Source of the DNA: Methanohalophilus euhalobius | Lineage (GTDB): Archaea; Halobacteriota; Methanosarcinia; Methanosarcinales; Methanosarcinaceae | DNA length: 50,553 bases | Direction of reading: 5' to 3' | NCBI RefSeq assembly: GCF_900215215.1 | Contig: NZ_OBDR01000013.1 | Coordinates: 1 to 50,553 of the forward strand | Part shown: one piece after another, positions 1 to 7,919 of the stretch | How the letters are laid out: every line of letters begins with the position of its first letter | Position numbering within the stretch: position 1 is the stretch's first letter | Made by a program: the position numbers and the translations under genes | The notes under the pieces: model-generated | The model's database searches: none | Told to the model about the DNA's origin: nothing | Seen by the model: only the letters and a program-made list of their open reading frames with translations

Positions 1-16
1 GAATTCTTAATACTAA

Positions 17-151
17 CGATCAGAATTCACCGAACTGCCATTGCGTGAGTCAGACAGAATTGTTATCTCCTGTCTCCATGAATATGAAGGTGATTTATTC
101 TCCCACACACGTTCTGTGCGGGAACTCATGAATATTGCTTCTGGTATATAA
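17..151 (+). pseudogene. Possible C-terminal coding remnant
   Basis: A reading frame of about 44 codons runs to a TAA at 149-151. It reads like protein, with stretches such as RESDRIVISCLHEYEGD and SVRELMNIASG. Two stops in the same frame at 8-10 and 14-16 close it upstream, so it is either the tail of a gene broken by a frameshift at the window edge or chance. I do not recognise a family. Confidence 0.2.
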
Positions 152-156
152 ACCTT

Positions 157-179
157 ATGTTCCGGCCAGACCGGAACAT
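157..179. promoter_or_regulatory. Perfect 9-bp inverted repeat upstream of the LeuA-family gene
   Basis: ATGTTCCGG at 157-165 and CCGGAACAT at 171-179 are perfect reverse complements with a 5-nt spacer. The repeat lies just after a TATA-like stretch (145-150) and after the stop at 149-151. It could be a terminator hairpin for an upstream gene, although no T tract follows, or an operator near a distal start site of the downstream gene. Confidence 0.4.
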
Positions 180-315
180 TTCACACGGCAAACCAGGAAG
201 GTTCGCGCATGAAACAGGTCATCGAAAGCAGCCCTAAGATACCATCATAGTATATATAGATTTCGTGGCGGGACATCTCACATAGATTTCCGGAATTAAA
301 CCATAAATAACACGC

Positions 316-326
316 AAATATAAATA
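316..326 (+). promoter_or_regulatory. Candidate BRE/TATA element for the LeuA-family gene
   Basis: The AT-rich AAATATAAATAG-like string lies about 38 nt upstream of the ATG at 359, which would leave a short leader. A second TATA-like run is at 251-258. The assignment rests on pattern and spacing only. Confidence 0.35.
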
Positions 327-358
327 GTAGAAAAACAAAGTGGCTTGCAGGAATTATC

Positions 359-1901
359 ATGTATGCGAAGAACAAACTGAGGGATCGCTTTTTACAGCGC
401 TGAATCGATTAGAAATAAAGAAATAACCATTTTTGATACTACTCTTCGCGACGGGGAACAGACCCCTGGTGTATCCCTGACCCCAAAACAGAAGCTCAAT
501 ATTGCAAAGCAGCTTGACAAACTTGGGGTAGATACGATTGAAGCAGGTTTTCCAATTGCATCCGAAGGAGACAAGGATTCGGTTAAATCCATAGCCGATG
601 CAGGTCTAACTTCAGAGGTCTGTGGCCTTGCCAGGGTACTCACAAAAGATATCGACGCCTGTATAGACGCAGGAGTGGACATGGTACACACCTTCGTCTC
701 CACATCGGACATCCAGAGGGAACACACCATACGCAAAAGTCGTGAAGAGGTGCAACAAATGGCCACCCAGGCCGTGGGATACGTAAAAGATCACGGACTG
801 AGATGCATGTTTTCTGCCATGGATGCCACCCGAACCGACCTTGACTACCTGGTAGCAATCTATAGGGCAGCAGAAGAAGCAGGTTGCGACATTATTAACG
901 TGCCAGACACCGTGGGTGTCATGTCCCCGTCGGGCATGTACAACCTGATAAGTGACCTTCGCCAAGAGATCAGTATACCGATAGACACACACTGCCACAA
1001 CGACTTCGGGCTTGCTGTGGCAAACAGCCTGATGGCAATCGAAGCAGGCGCCAACCAGGCGCAGGTGACGGTAAACGGTCTTGGTGAAAGAGCCGGCAAT
1101 GCAGACCTGGCGGAAACGGTTATGAGCCTCAAATCCATATACGGTGCCAGTCTGAATATCAATACTGAATATGTGGTTGAAACTGCACGTATGGTCGAGC
1201 GCTACACCACGGTTCCAATCACAGCCCATCGACCGGTGGTTGGTGAGAATGCGTTTGCGCATGAATCAGGAATTCATACCCACGGCGTCCTCGAAAATTC
1301 TGACACCTTCGAACCGGGCATAATGACTCCGGAGATGGTGGGCCACACGCGCCGTATCGTACTGGGCAAACATGCCGGCAAACATGCAGTACGCAGATCC
1401 CTTGAAGCTGCCAACCTTAACCCCAATGATGAACAACTCAATCACATCATTGAAAAGGTAAAAACAATAGCAGACAAGGGCAAACGACTGACAGATGCTG
1501 ACCTTTACGCGATTGCCTGTGCAGTCATGCACAAACCAATGGGCAAGCCTGCAATCGACCTCAAAGAGCTGTCTGTAATGACGGGTAACGTCACAACACC
1601 CACAGCAGTTGTGAAAGCACTGGTTAACGATGAGGAGAGAGTACTCTCCAATATCGGAATCGGGCCGGTCGACGCGGCACTGAAAGCAGTTACAGGAATA
1701 ATCGGTGAACACGCAAACATCAGTATCCATGACTTCCGTATTGAAGCAATAACCGGAGGATCGGATGCCGTTGCAGAGGTAATAGTCGGCGTACAGGATG
1801 AAAACGGACGGATAGTATCCGCACGTTCTGCAAGTGCAGATATTGTATATGCATCCGTTGAAGCACTCGTAACCGCTATTAACATGCTCCTCCAGAAGTG
1901 A
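359..1901 (+). CDS. leuA: 2-isopropylmalate synthase family enzyme (LeuA/CimA type), apparent frameshift near the start
   Basis: This enzyme condenses acetyl-CoA with a 2-oxoacid (2-oxoisovalerate if LeuA, pyruvate if citramalate synthase). It opens with the family signature FDTTLRDGEQTPG, followed by HCHNDFG, GLGERAGNADL, a metal-binding HESGIHTHG and a LeuA-type allosteric C-terminal domain (TGGSDAVAEV). The body is about 490 residues, normal for LeuA. The conserved frame has no ATG, GTG or TTG between the stop at 378-380 and the FDTTLRDG motif. An ATG at 359 with GGAATT upstream opens frame 2 and runs into TGA at 401-403. Deleting one T from the T5 run at 389-393 would join the two frames exactly. 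A sequencing error, a real frameshift or an ATT start at 408 are the alternatives. The regulatory domain argues against AksA. Choosing LeuA over CimA is uncertain. Confidence 0.8.
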
Positions 1902-1906
1902 GGAAC

Positions 1907-2665
1907 ATGTCACCTTATTTTATAGATTCACACTGCCATCTTGATTTTTCCAAGTTCAACAAGGATCGTGAAGAAGTCATCCTCCGTGCACAGGAAGCCG
2001 GGGCAGGAGAAATGATCAATTCGGGAATTGACCTGAAAACCAACTTTTCAACCCTTGAACTGGCCAAAACCCATTACTGCATCCACCCAACAATAGGGTT
2101 AAGCCCCATGCTTGCCACCAATCCCGATAAAGACAGGGTACCGGAAGTCCTTTCCCAGCTTGATGAGTATGCCCCCCAGGCTATCGGCATTGGAGAAGCA
2201 GGGATGGACTATTATCACTGCACCGATGAAACTCTACGTAAAAAACAGAGGGAAGTATTTAAACAGGTCATCACGATTGCAGAGAATCATGCAAAACCCC
2301 TGGTTATCCATGGCAGGGATGCCGAAGATGAAGCGCTTGCAATGGCAGGTCATCTCGACACAGTAATCTTCCACTGCTATGGCGGCTCCTTAGAGACAAT
2401 GAAAAAAATAACTGATGCCGGCCACTACATATCCATACCTACCCTGGTTTGCTTCTCCAGCCATCACAAAGAGATCGCTGCCACCGTACCTGAAGAACTT
2501 ATGCTGATAGAAACAGACAGCCCTTATCTTTCACCGCGTAAAGGCCGCAATGAACCCAAGTTCCTGGTCGATTCCATAAATACAATCGCAGAAATAAAGG
2601 ACATGGAACCTGCCGATGTGGCAGAAATCACACGGAAAAATACCTATAACGCATTCAAAATCTAA
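1907..2665 (+). CDS. TatD family metal-dependent hydrolase
   Basis: This is a TIM-barrel amidohydrolase-fold protein of about 250 residues. Visible metal-ligand motifs are DSHCHLDFSKF near the N-terminus, GEAGMDYYHC in the middle, VIHGRDAEDEA, and IETDSPYLSPRKGR near the C-terminus. Family members are metal-dependent nucleases or phosphoesterases, and the archaeal substrate is not known. The ATG at 1907 follows GTGAGGA. A GTG at 1898 that overlaps the preceding stop is the alternative start. The gene follows the LeuA-family gene closely and is 10 nt from the next gene, so cotranscription is likely. Confidence 0.85.
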   Translation: MSPYFIDSHCHLDFSKFNKDREEVILRAQEAGAGEMINSGIDLKTNFSTLELAKTHYCIHPTIGLSPMLATNPDKDRVPEVLSQLDEYAPQAIGIGEAGMDYYHCTDETLRKKQREVFKQVITIAENHAKPLVIHGRDAEDEALAMAGHLDTVIFHCYGGSLETMKKITDAGHYISIPTLVCFSSHHKEIAATVPEELMLIETDSPYLSPRKGRNEPKFLVDSINTIAEIKDMEPADVAEITRKNTYNAFKI

Positions 2666-2675
2666 AGGGATTTAC

Positions 2676-3311
2676 ATGAAAGTCATACAATGCAATGCCA
2701 CTACCAATGATGCAAACTCCTACCTTATAAATGACAGTATCCTCATCGATACCGGCCTGAATGGAGAAAGACTTGCCCGGGAAATTGAAAGTCATATAGA
2801 CCTCAATAAACTGGAACTGATAATCCTGACCCACTGCCACTATGATCATACAGCAGCTGTACCCCTGCTTGTGGAACTCAGCGGGGCAAAGGTCGGTGTC
2901 CACAGGGCAGATGGGGCCATGCTCGCGGATGATATGGGAAGCGTATCAACATTCTTTGGGCAAAAAGCGCCTGCTATTGAGCCGGATATCCTCTATGAAG
3001 ATGGGGATATGATCAAATTAGACGAAATCGAAGCCCTTCAGATAATCCACACACCCGGCCACACTCCGGGAGGCATATGTCTCTACGAACCTTTTTCCAA
3101 AAGCCTGTTCTCGGGAGACACAGTCTTTGCATCCGGCGGATTTGGACGCACGGATTTTGAAGGCGGCTCAGCCAGGCAACTCACAGAATCAATCGAAAAA
3201 CTGGCAGAAATAGATGTAGAAACCCTCTATCCAGGCCATGGACCGGTGATAAAAAGTGATGCCAACCGCCAGATCCAGCTTTCAATGCGTGCATCCCGAA
3301 CCATATGGTGA
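2676..3311 (+). CDS. Metallo-beta-lactamase-fold hydrolase (glyoxalase II-like)
   Basis: A protein of 211 residues with the MBL metal motif HCHYDH near residue 55, then HTPGHTPGG, SGDTVFASG with the bridging Asp, and PGHGP near the C-terminus. This is the compact hydroxyacylglutathione-hydrolase-like form common in archaea; the substrate is unknown and glutathione is not expected here. The ATG at 2676 is chosen because it follows AAAGGGA by 6 nt and matches the usual family N-terminus. The frame stays open 60 nt further upstream into tatD, and that extension looks spurious. Likely in an operon with tatD and the YgiQ gene. Confidence 0.85.
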   Translation: MKVIQCNATTNDANSYLINDSILIDTGLNGERLAREIESHIDLNKLELIILTHCHYDHTAAVPLLVELSGAKVGVHRADGAMLADDMGSVSTFFGQKAPAIEPDILYEDGDMIKLDEIEALQIIHTPGHTPGGICLYEPFSKSLFSGDTVFASGGFGRTDFEGGSARQLTESIEKLAEIDVETLYPGHGPVIKSDANRQIQLSMRASRTIW

Positions 3312-3320
3312 TCCATAACA

Positions 3321-5174
3321 ATGAAACACGATAAGAAAACATCAAAGCCCCTCCCCATGTCAAAAAAAGAAATGCATCAGAGGGGATGGGACACCCTTGA
3401 CATAATCATAGTGACAGGCGATGCATACGTTGATCACCCTTCCTTCGGGGCTGCCCTGATAGGCCGCCTCCTTGAGGCCAGAGGATTCAGAGTGGGAATA
3501 ATAGCCCAGCCGACTCACGATAAACCGGAAGAGTTTAAGAAACTTGGAAAACCAAAACTTTTCTTTGCCGCAACTGCCGGCAACATGGACTCAATGGTGT
3601 CCAACTATACACCATCCCTCAAACCACGGAAACGTGATATGTATTCTTCGGGAGGTACTCCCGGTATGCGACCGGACAGGGCGACCATTGTATATTCCAA
3701 TCGTATACATCAGGCATACCCGGATGCCCCTATTGTGATTGCAGGTGTGGAAGCCTCCCTGCGCAGACTTGCACAATATGATTTCCAGTCAGGAAAGGTA
3801 AGGAAATCAATTCTTGCAGATGCCCCGGCAGACCTCCTTATATATGGGATGGGCGAAACCCAGACAGAAGAAATCGCACGCAGATTACAGGCAGGAGAAG
3901 ATATCAAACAAATAAAGGACATTCCCGGTACCGTCTGGAAAACCCCGGTGAAGAGCTGGAAAGAAGAACTTAAAGGCATGTATTATATCGAACTGGAATC
4001 CTACACTACGGTTTCAGAAGAAAAGGAAGCCTTTGCCAGAAATTACAGAACCCTCTGGCAGCAGCAAAATCCGGGAAATGGGAAAGTACTGGTCCAGCCC
4101 CACCCCAAAACTATCATTGTCCAGAACCCTCCGGCAAAACCTCTTGAAACCCAAAAACTGGATGAGGTTTATGAGTTACCTTACACCAGACAAAAACACC
4201 CCGCTTACAAAGAAGATATCCCTGCTATTGAGCCGGTGCGCTTCTCCCTCACTACCCACAGGGGTTGCTTTGGTGCATGCTCTTTCTGCGCCATCGCCCA
4301 CCATCAGGGCCGCATGGTTAATTCCAGGAGTATTGAATCACTCTTAAGAGAGGCAAAAAGCCTCACCAAAATGAAAGATTTCAAGGGAAATATCAATGGA
4401 GTGGGAGGACCCACCGCAAATATGTATTCAATGGAATGCCCCCAATGGAAAAGCAAGGGCGTGTGTACCGACAAGTTCTGCCTCTACCCCAAGGTCTGTC
4501 CCTCAATGAATACTGACCACAGCAAAAACATGGAACTACTAAATCGCCTGGAACAAATTCCGGGGGTGAAAAAGGTTTTCATAACCTACGGTGTGCGCTA
4601 CGACCTTGCCCTGACCCAACCTGAGTATCTGGAAATGATATGTAAAAAGCATGTCAGTGGGAGACTTGCTGTGGCACCGGAGCATTATTCAAAAAAAGTC
4701 ACCGACAGCATGAGAAAACCCGGCAGGGATGTTTTTGAAAAGTTTGTGGAAATGTATTCAGCAATCAACAAGAAAATGGGCAAAGAGCAATACCTCCAGA
4801 CATATCTCATGTCCGGCCATCCGGGTTGCGGGCTAAAAGAGATGATCGAAACTGCCGAATACATACGTGATAATAAACTTTATAGTGAGCAGGTCCAGGA
4901 TTTTACACCAACCCCCATGACAGCATCCACCTGCATGTATCATACCGGAATTGATCCCTTCACAGGGGAAAATATAGAAGTTGCTACATCACGAAGAGAC
5001 AAGAAAATCCAGCGCACAATCCTCCATTACAGGGACAAACGAAATCGTAAATATATTCTTGAAGCTTTAAAAACGGCAGACCGAATGGATCTTGTGGGTA
5101 ACAGCTGGAAATGTCTGATTTCCGGCAAAAACGGCATGTGGGAATCCAACAGCCATAAACAACAGGGAAGATAA
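3321..5174 (+). CDS. YgiQ family radical SAM protein (UPF0313)
   Basis: A 617-residue protein with an N-terminal B12-binding-like region (DIIIVTGDAYVDHPSFG), a central radical SAM motif RGCFGACSFCAIAHHQGR (CxxxCxxC ligating a 4Fe-4S cluster), and a C-terminal YgiQ region. Further Cys-rich text (GVCTDKFCLYPKVCPS) follows the radical SAM motif and may bind another cluster. The reaction is unknown across the family. It starts 9 nt after the MBL gene. The last roughly ten codons overlap, in another frame, DNA that encodes a response-regulator remnant, so the present C-terminus may have been created by a deletion or insertion junction near 5140. Confidence 0.9.
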   Translation: MKHDKKTSKPLPMSKKEMHQRGWDTLDIIIVTGDAYVDHPSFGAALIGRLLEARGFRVGIIAQPTHDKPEEFKKLGKPKLFFAATAGNMDSMVSNYTPSLKPRKRDMYSSGGTPGMRPDRATIVYSNRIHQAYPDAPIVIAGVEASLRRLAQYDFQSGKVRKSILADAPADLLIYGMGETQTEEIARRLQAGEDIKQIKDIPGTVWKTPVKSWKEELKGMYYIELESYTTVSEEKEAFARNYRTLWQQQNPGNGKVLVQPHPKTIIVQNPPAKPLETQKLDEVYELPYTRQKHPAYKEDIPAIEPVRFSLTTHRGCFGACSFCAIAHHQGRMVNSRSIESLLREAKSLTKMKDFKGNINGVGGPTANMYSMECPQWKSKGVCTDKFCLYPKVCPSMNTDHSKNMELLNRLEQIPGVKKVFITYGVRYDLALTQPEYLEMICKKHVSGRLAVAPEHYSKKVTDSMRKPGRDVFEKFVEMYSAINKKMGKEQYLQTYLMSGHPGCGLKEMIETAEYIRDNKLYSEQVQDFTPTPMTASTCMYHTGIDPFTGENIEVATSRRDKKIQRTILHYRDKRNRKYILEALKTADRMDLVGNSWKCLISGKNGMWESNSHKQQGR

Positions 5175-5397
5175 AATCAGGGCCTTCAATAATTGTGCAG
5201 ACGATTTTGTCCTGAAACCAATTGATGAGTTCATACTCAAGAGCCGTATTGAGACCCTGCTAAAAGTAAAAGGATTGCAGGAGCAGATCCGCCAGGAAAG
5301 GGACCTGGCACTTAAGTACATAGACACGACAGATTCCATAATATCCATCACAACCCTGAAAAGGGAGGATATCGATATATGGAAACTTCCGCCATAG
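5149..5397 (+). pseudogene. Response-regulator receiver-domain remnant
   Basis: In frame +1, partly overlapping the YgiQ gene's 3' end, the sequence reads TAINNREDKIRAF, then CADDFVLKPID, then a helix (SRIETLLKVKGLQEQIRQE) and the start of a PAS-like segment (LALKYIDTTDSII), ending at TAG 5395-5397. ADDFVLKP is the beta5 region of a CheY-like receiver domain with its conserved Lys-Pro. The N-terminal half with the phosphoacceptor Asp is absent and no start codon is present. This is a decayed fragment of a receiver-PAS sensory protein typical of Methanosarcinales. Confidence 0.75.
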
Positions 5398-5402
5398 CAA
5401 AA

Positions 5403-6464
5403 TTAACACATTGCCCTTTCGAGCAGCTCAATAAGATCTATGAGCTCACAGTCTTCTGCAGCCATCTCAAGATTGGAGCGGCACAGGGGACAGGAAGTTA
5501 CGAGTAATTCGGCCTTTTCTGGAATCTCATCCAGTCTTTTGGAGGCAAGAGAGCGGGAAAGATCTGAGAAACTTCTCCTCACACCACCTCCGCCACCACA
5601 GCAGTGTGCATTTTCATGGTGGGTGTCCATCTCCTCTAGATTGCAGATACGCCTGATAACATTGCGCGGTGCTTCGTATATACCATGTGCCCTGCCTATA
5701 TGGCAGGGGTCGTGATAGGACACGGAAATATCAAGTTTGTGGATATCCAGTTCATCGAGTTTTTGTTCTAAAAACTCGGAAACATGAAGTACATCAAACC
5801 CATCGGGATAGTCCTTTTTCAGAGTAGTGTAGCAACCAGCACATCCTGTGATTATGGTTTTTGCTCCGCTCTTTTTTATCTGCTCCATGTTGTGCTCGAT
5901 TAATTCACAGGCATCAGAGCCTGTGCGAAGCAGAGGGGAACCACAGCATACCTCGTCCTCCAAAACACCCACCCCAAACTTCTTGAGTATATCAAAGGTT
6001 TTACGTGCAACTTCCGGATACCTGTATGCAGTCATACAACCTGCAAAATAAACATATTCGCATTTATCAGGCAGTTCATCTCTCTCCGTCGGTTCAAGCC
6101 AGTGCAGACGTTGCCGGGATTCGCGCAGGGGATTGCCCCATTCAACAGTATCCTTTTTGAGTTTTTCCTGAGCCTTACTGGCTCCGGCCTTGCGCACAAC
6201 TGCTGCACGTGCATTTTCAACTACATCCGGAGGTATTGCCCCTGAAGGGCACATTTGCTCACATATGCCGCAGGTTGTACAGGTATCCAGGGAAAAACGG
6301 AAACTGTCATCAATATCCGCCCCTTCATCTATTTGCTGGGCGATGAGCATTCGGCCCCGTGCATTGGTGGATTCCCAGCCATATTCATTGAATACCGGGC
6401 AATAAGCCCTGCAGGTTCCACAGTGCACACATTTCAGGATCGACCTGCGATTTTCATCATTCAT
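5403..6464 (-). CDS. GlcF/HdrD-like iron-sulfur subunit
   Basis: A 353-residue soluble Fe-S protein. It has two 4Fe-4S ferredoxin motifs, CVHCGTCRAYCP near residue 12 and CTTCGICEQMCP near residue 62. Two CCG domains follow (CCGSPLL and CCGGGGG), as in glycolate oxidase GlcF, lactate-oxidising Fe-S subunits and HdrD. Its ATG overlaps the stop of the FAD subunit upstream by 4 nt, so the two are translationally coupled. Together they would oxidise a 2-hydroxyacid such as D-lactate or glycolate and pass electrons through this subunit; the acceptor is unknown. HdrD itself is unlikely because of the GlcD-like partner. Confidence 0.85.
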   Translation of the reverse strand: MNDENRRSILKCVHCGTCRAYCPVFNEYGWESTNARGRMLIAQQIDEGADIDDSFRFSLDTCTTCGICEQMCPSGAIPPDVVENARAAVVRKAGASKAQEKLKKDTVEWGNPLRESRQRLHWLEPTERDELPDKCEYVYFAGCMTAYRYPEVARKTFDILKKFGVGVLEDEVCCGSPLLRTGSDACELIEHNMEQIKKSGAKTIITGCAGCYTTLKKDYPDGFDVLHVSEFLEQKLDELDIHKLDISVSYHDPCHIGRAHGIYEAPRNVIRRICNLEEMDTHHENAHCCGGGGGVRRSFSDLSRSLASKRLDEIPEKAELLVTSCPLCRSNLEMAAEDCELIDLIELLERAMC

Positions 6465-7837
6465 TTATCCAACCCCAGTTTTCCTGGATTGAGGATTCCT
6501 TTGGGATCAAGGGCTTTCTTGATAAGGGACATTACCGGCAGGGATGTAGGATGCTCAAGTTCCATATAGTTCGAGCGTGCACCACCAATTCCGTGTTCTG
6601 CGGAGACAGTCCCCCCCAGTTCTATTGCCTTGCGATAGATAAGGTCAGCAGCCCTGTGGAGCTTGTCCCATTCTTCCTCACTGAGCATATCGATACTCAT
6701 ACCGGTATGCAGATTGCCATCTCCTATATGGCCATATATCATGATCGGAATTCCTACTTCATCGGATATCCTGTGTACATTCTCGATCATCTCAGGTATC
6801 TTTTTTATTGGCACACCGACATCTTCTCCTACATACACCCGATTGCGCAGGGGGTCCAGGCGACTTATTGCCGCCCCCACGATACGCCGACCGGCCCATA
6901 TGCGGTCACTTTCCTGTTCATCCTTTGCCGCACGTATGTCATCTGCAATCCCTTCACATACCTTTTTCACCATTTCTGACGCCTCGGAGACCGCACCTTC
7001 TGAACCGTCCACCTCAACCATAAGAATAGCACCTGCATCAGGGATATCAAGACTCGGATCATAGGATTTCAGGGCACGAATAGTGGTATTATCCAGTATT
7101 TCACAGGCGGAGGGAATAGTTCCCGAGGAAAGGATACGCACAACTGCGCCTCCCGCTTTTTCTGCACTATCAAAGGAAAGGAGAATTACCAGCCTGGCGC
7201 GGGGCAGGGGATAAATCTTCAAAACCGCCTCAGTAATTATGCCCAGGGTTCCTTCAGAACCTACCATCAGGGATGTCAGATCATAACCTGAAGCCATTTT
7301 TAGTGTTCTTGAACCGGTCCTTATGATGCTGCCGTCCGCAAGAACTACTTCAAGATCCAGCACATAACGTTTCGTAGTTCCATATTTCACGGAACGCATT
7401 CCGCTGCCATTGTTCGCTATAAGGCCCGCCAGGGTACACATAGCAGTACTGCCCGGATCGGGAGGGAAGAAAAAACCATGGGGTTTCAGGGTTTCGTTTA
7501 GCCTGGAATGCACGACCCCAGGTCCGATGGTTACCTGCAGATTATCAATGTCTATATCGATAATCTCATCCATACCGCTCATATCCAGCACAATTCCACC
7601 ACGTACCGGTACTGCACCACCTGCAAGCCCACTGGCAGCACCCCGGGCCACCACAGGCATTTCATTTTCAGAAGCAAGTTTTACTATCTTGCTTACCTGT
7701 TCTGAATTATGGGGGCGTACCACATATTCAGGACGACCTTTTACCCGGGATGCATCCGAAGAATAGCAACAAATGTCCGAGGCCGAATTACTTACGTTTT
7801 TATCGCCGACTATCTCCTTCAGCCTGTTAAGAAGCAT
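6461..7837 (-). CDS. FAD-linked 2-hydroxyacid dehydrogenase (GlcD/Dld-like)
   Basis: A 458-residue flavoprotein of the VAO/PCMH family. The N-terminal FAD domain shows VARGAASGLAGGAVP and GLIANNGSGMRSVKYG. The C-terminal catalytic cap has GHIGDGNLHTG and the terminal ISAEHGIGG-like motif (TVSAEHGIGGAR). Its length matches GlcD and archaeal D-lactate dehydrogenases. It is the first gene of a two-gene minus-strand operon, its stop overlapping the start of the Fe-S subunit. Substrate choice between glycolate and D-lactate cannot be made from sequence. Confidence 0.87.
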   Translation of the reverse strand: MLLNRLKEIVGDKNVSNSASDICCYSSDASRVKGRPEYVVRPHNSEQVSKIVKLASENEMPVVARGAASGLAGGAVPVRGGIVLDMSGMDEIIDIDIDNLQVTIGPGVVHSRLNETLKPHGFFFPPDPGSTAMCTLAGLIANNGSGMRSVKYGTTKRYVLDLEVVLADGSIIRTGSRTLKMASGYDLTSLMVGSEGTLGIITEAVLKIYPLPRARLVILLSFDSAEKAGGAVVRILSSGTIPSACEILDNTTIRALKSYDPSLDIPDAGAILMVEVDGSEGAVSEASEMVKKVCEGIADDIRAAKDEQESDRIWAGRRIVGAAISRLDPLRNRVYVGEDVGVPIKKIPEMIENVHRISDEVGIPIMIYGHIGDGNLHTGMSIDMLSEEEWDKLHRAADLIYRKAIELGGTVSAEHGIGGARSNYMELEHPTSLPVMSLIKKALDPKGILNPGKLGLDK

Positions 7838-7896
7838 ATACGTTCAACCTGTAATGTATTGATCAATATTATGTGATTGAGTAGAAAACGTTTAGA

Positions 7897-7907
7897 TCTA
7901 TATAGTT
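7897..7907. promoter_or_regulatory. Candidate TATA element in the divergent glcD-like/arcS spacer
   Basis: The 82-nt spacer between the divergent genes contains a near-symmetric CTATATAG. Its distance of about 60 nt from the minus-strand start fits that gene better than arcS, whose start is only about 15 nt away. Confidence 0.3.
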
Positions 7908-7919
7908 CTATTCTATGCC

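Noticed and set aside
209-250. Leucine attenuator peptide before the LeuA-family gene
   Set aside because: The 13-residue reading frame has no leucine codons and no alternative hairpins were evident.
181-375. 64-codon minus-strand ORF upstream of the LeuA-family gene
   Set aside because: Very hydrophobic, no ribosome binding site, and it lies over the promoter region; treated as chance.
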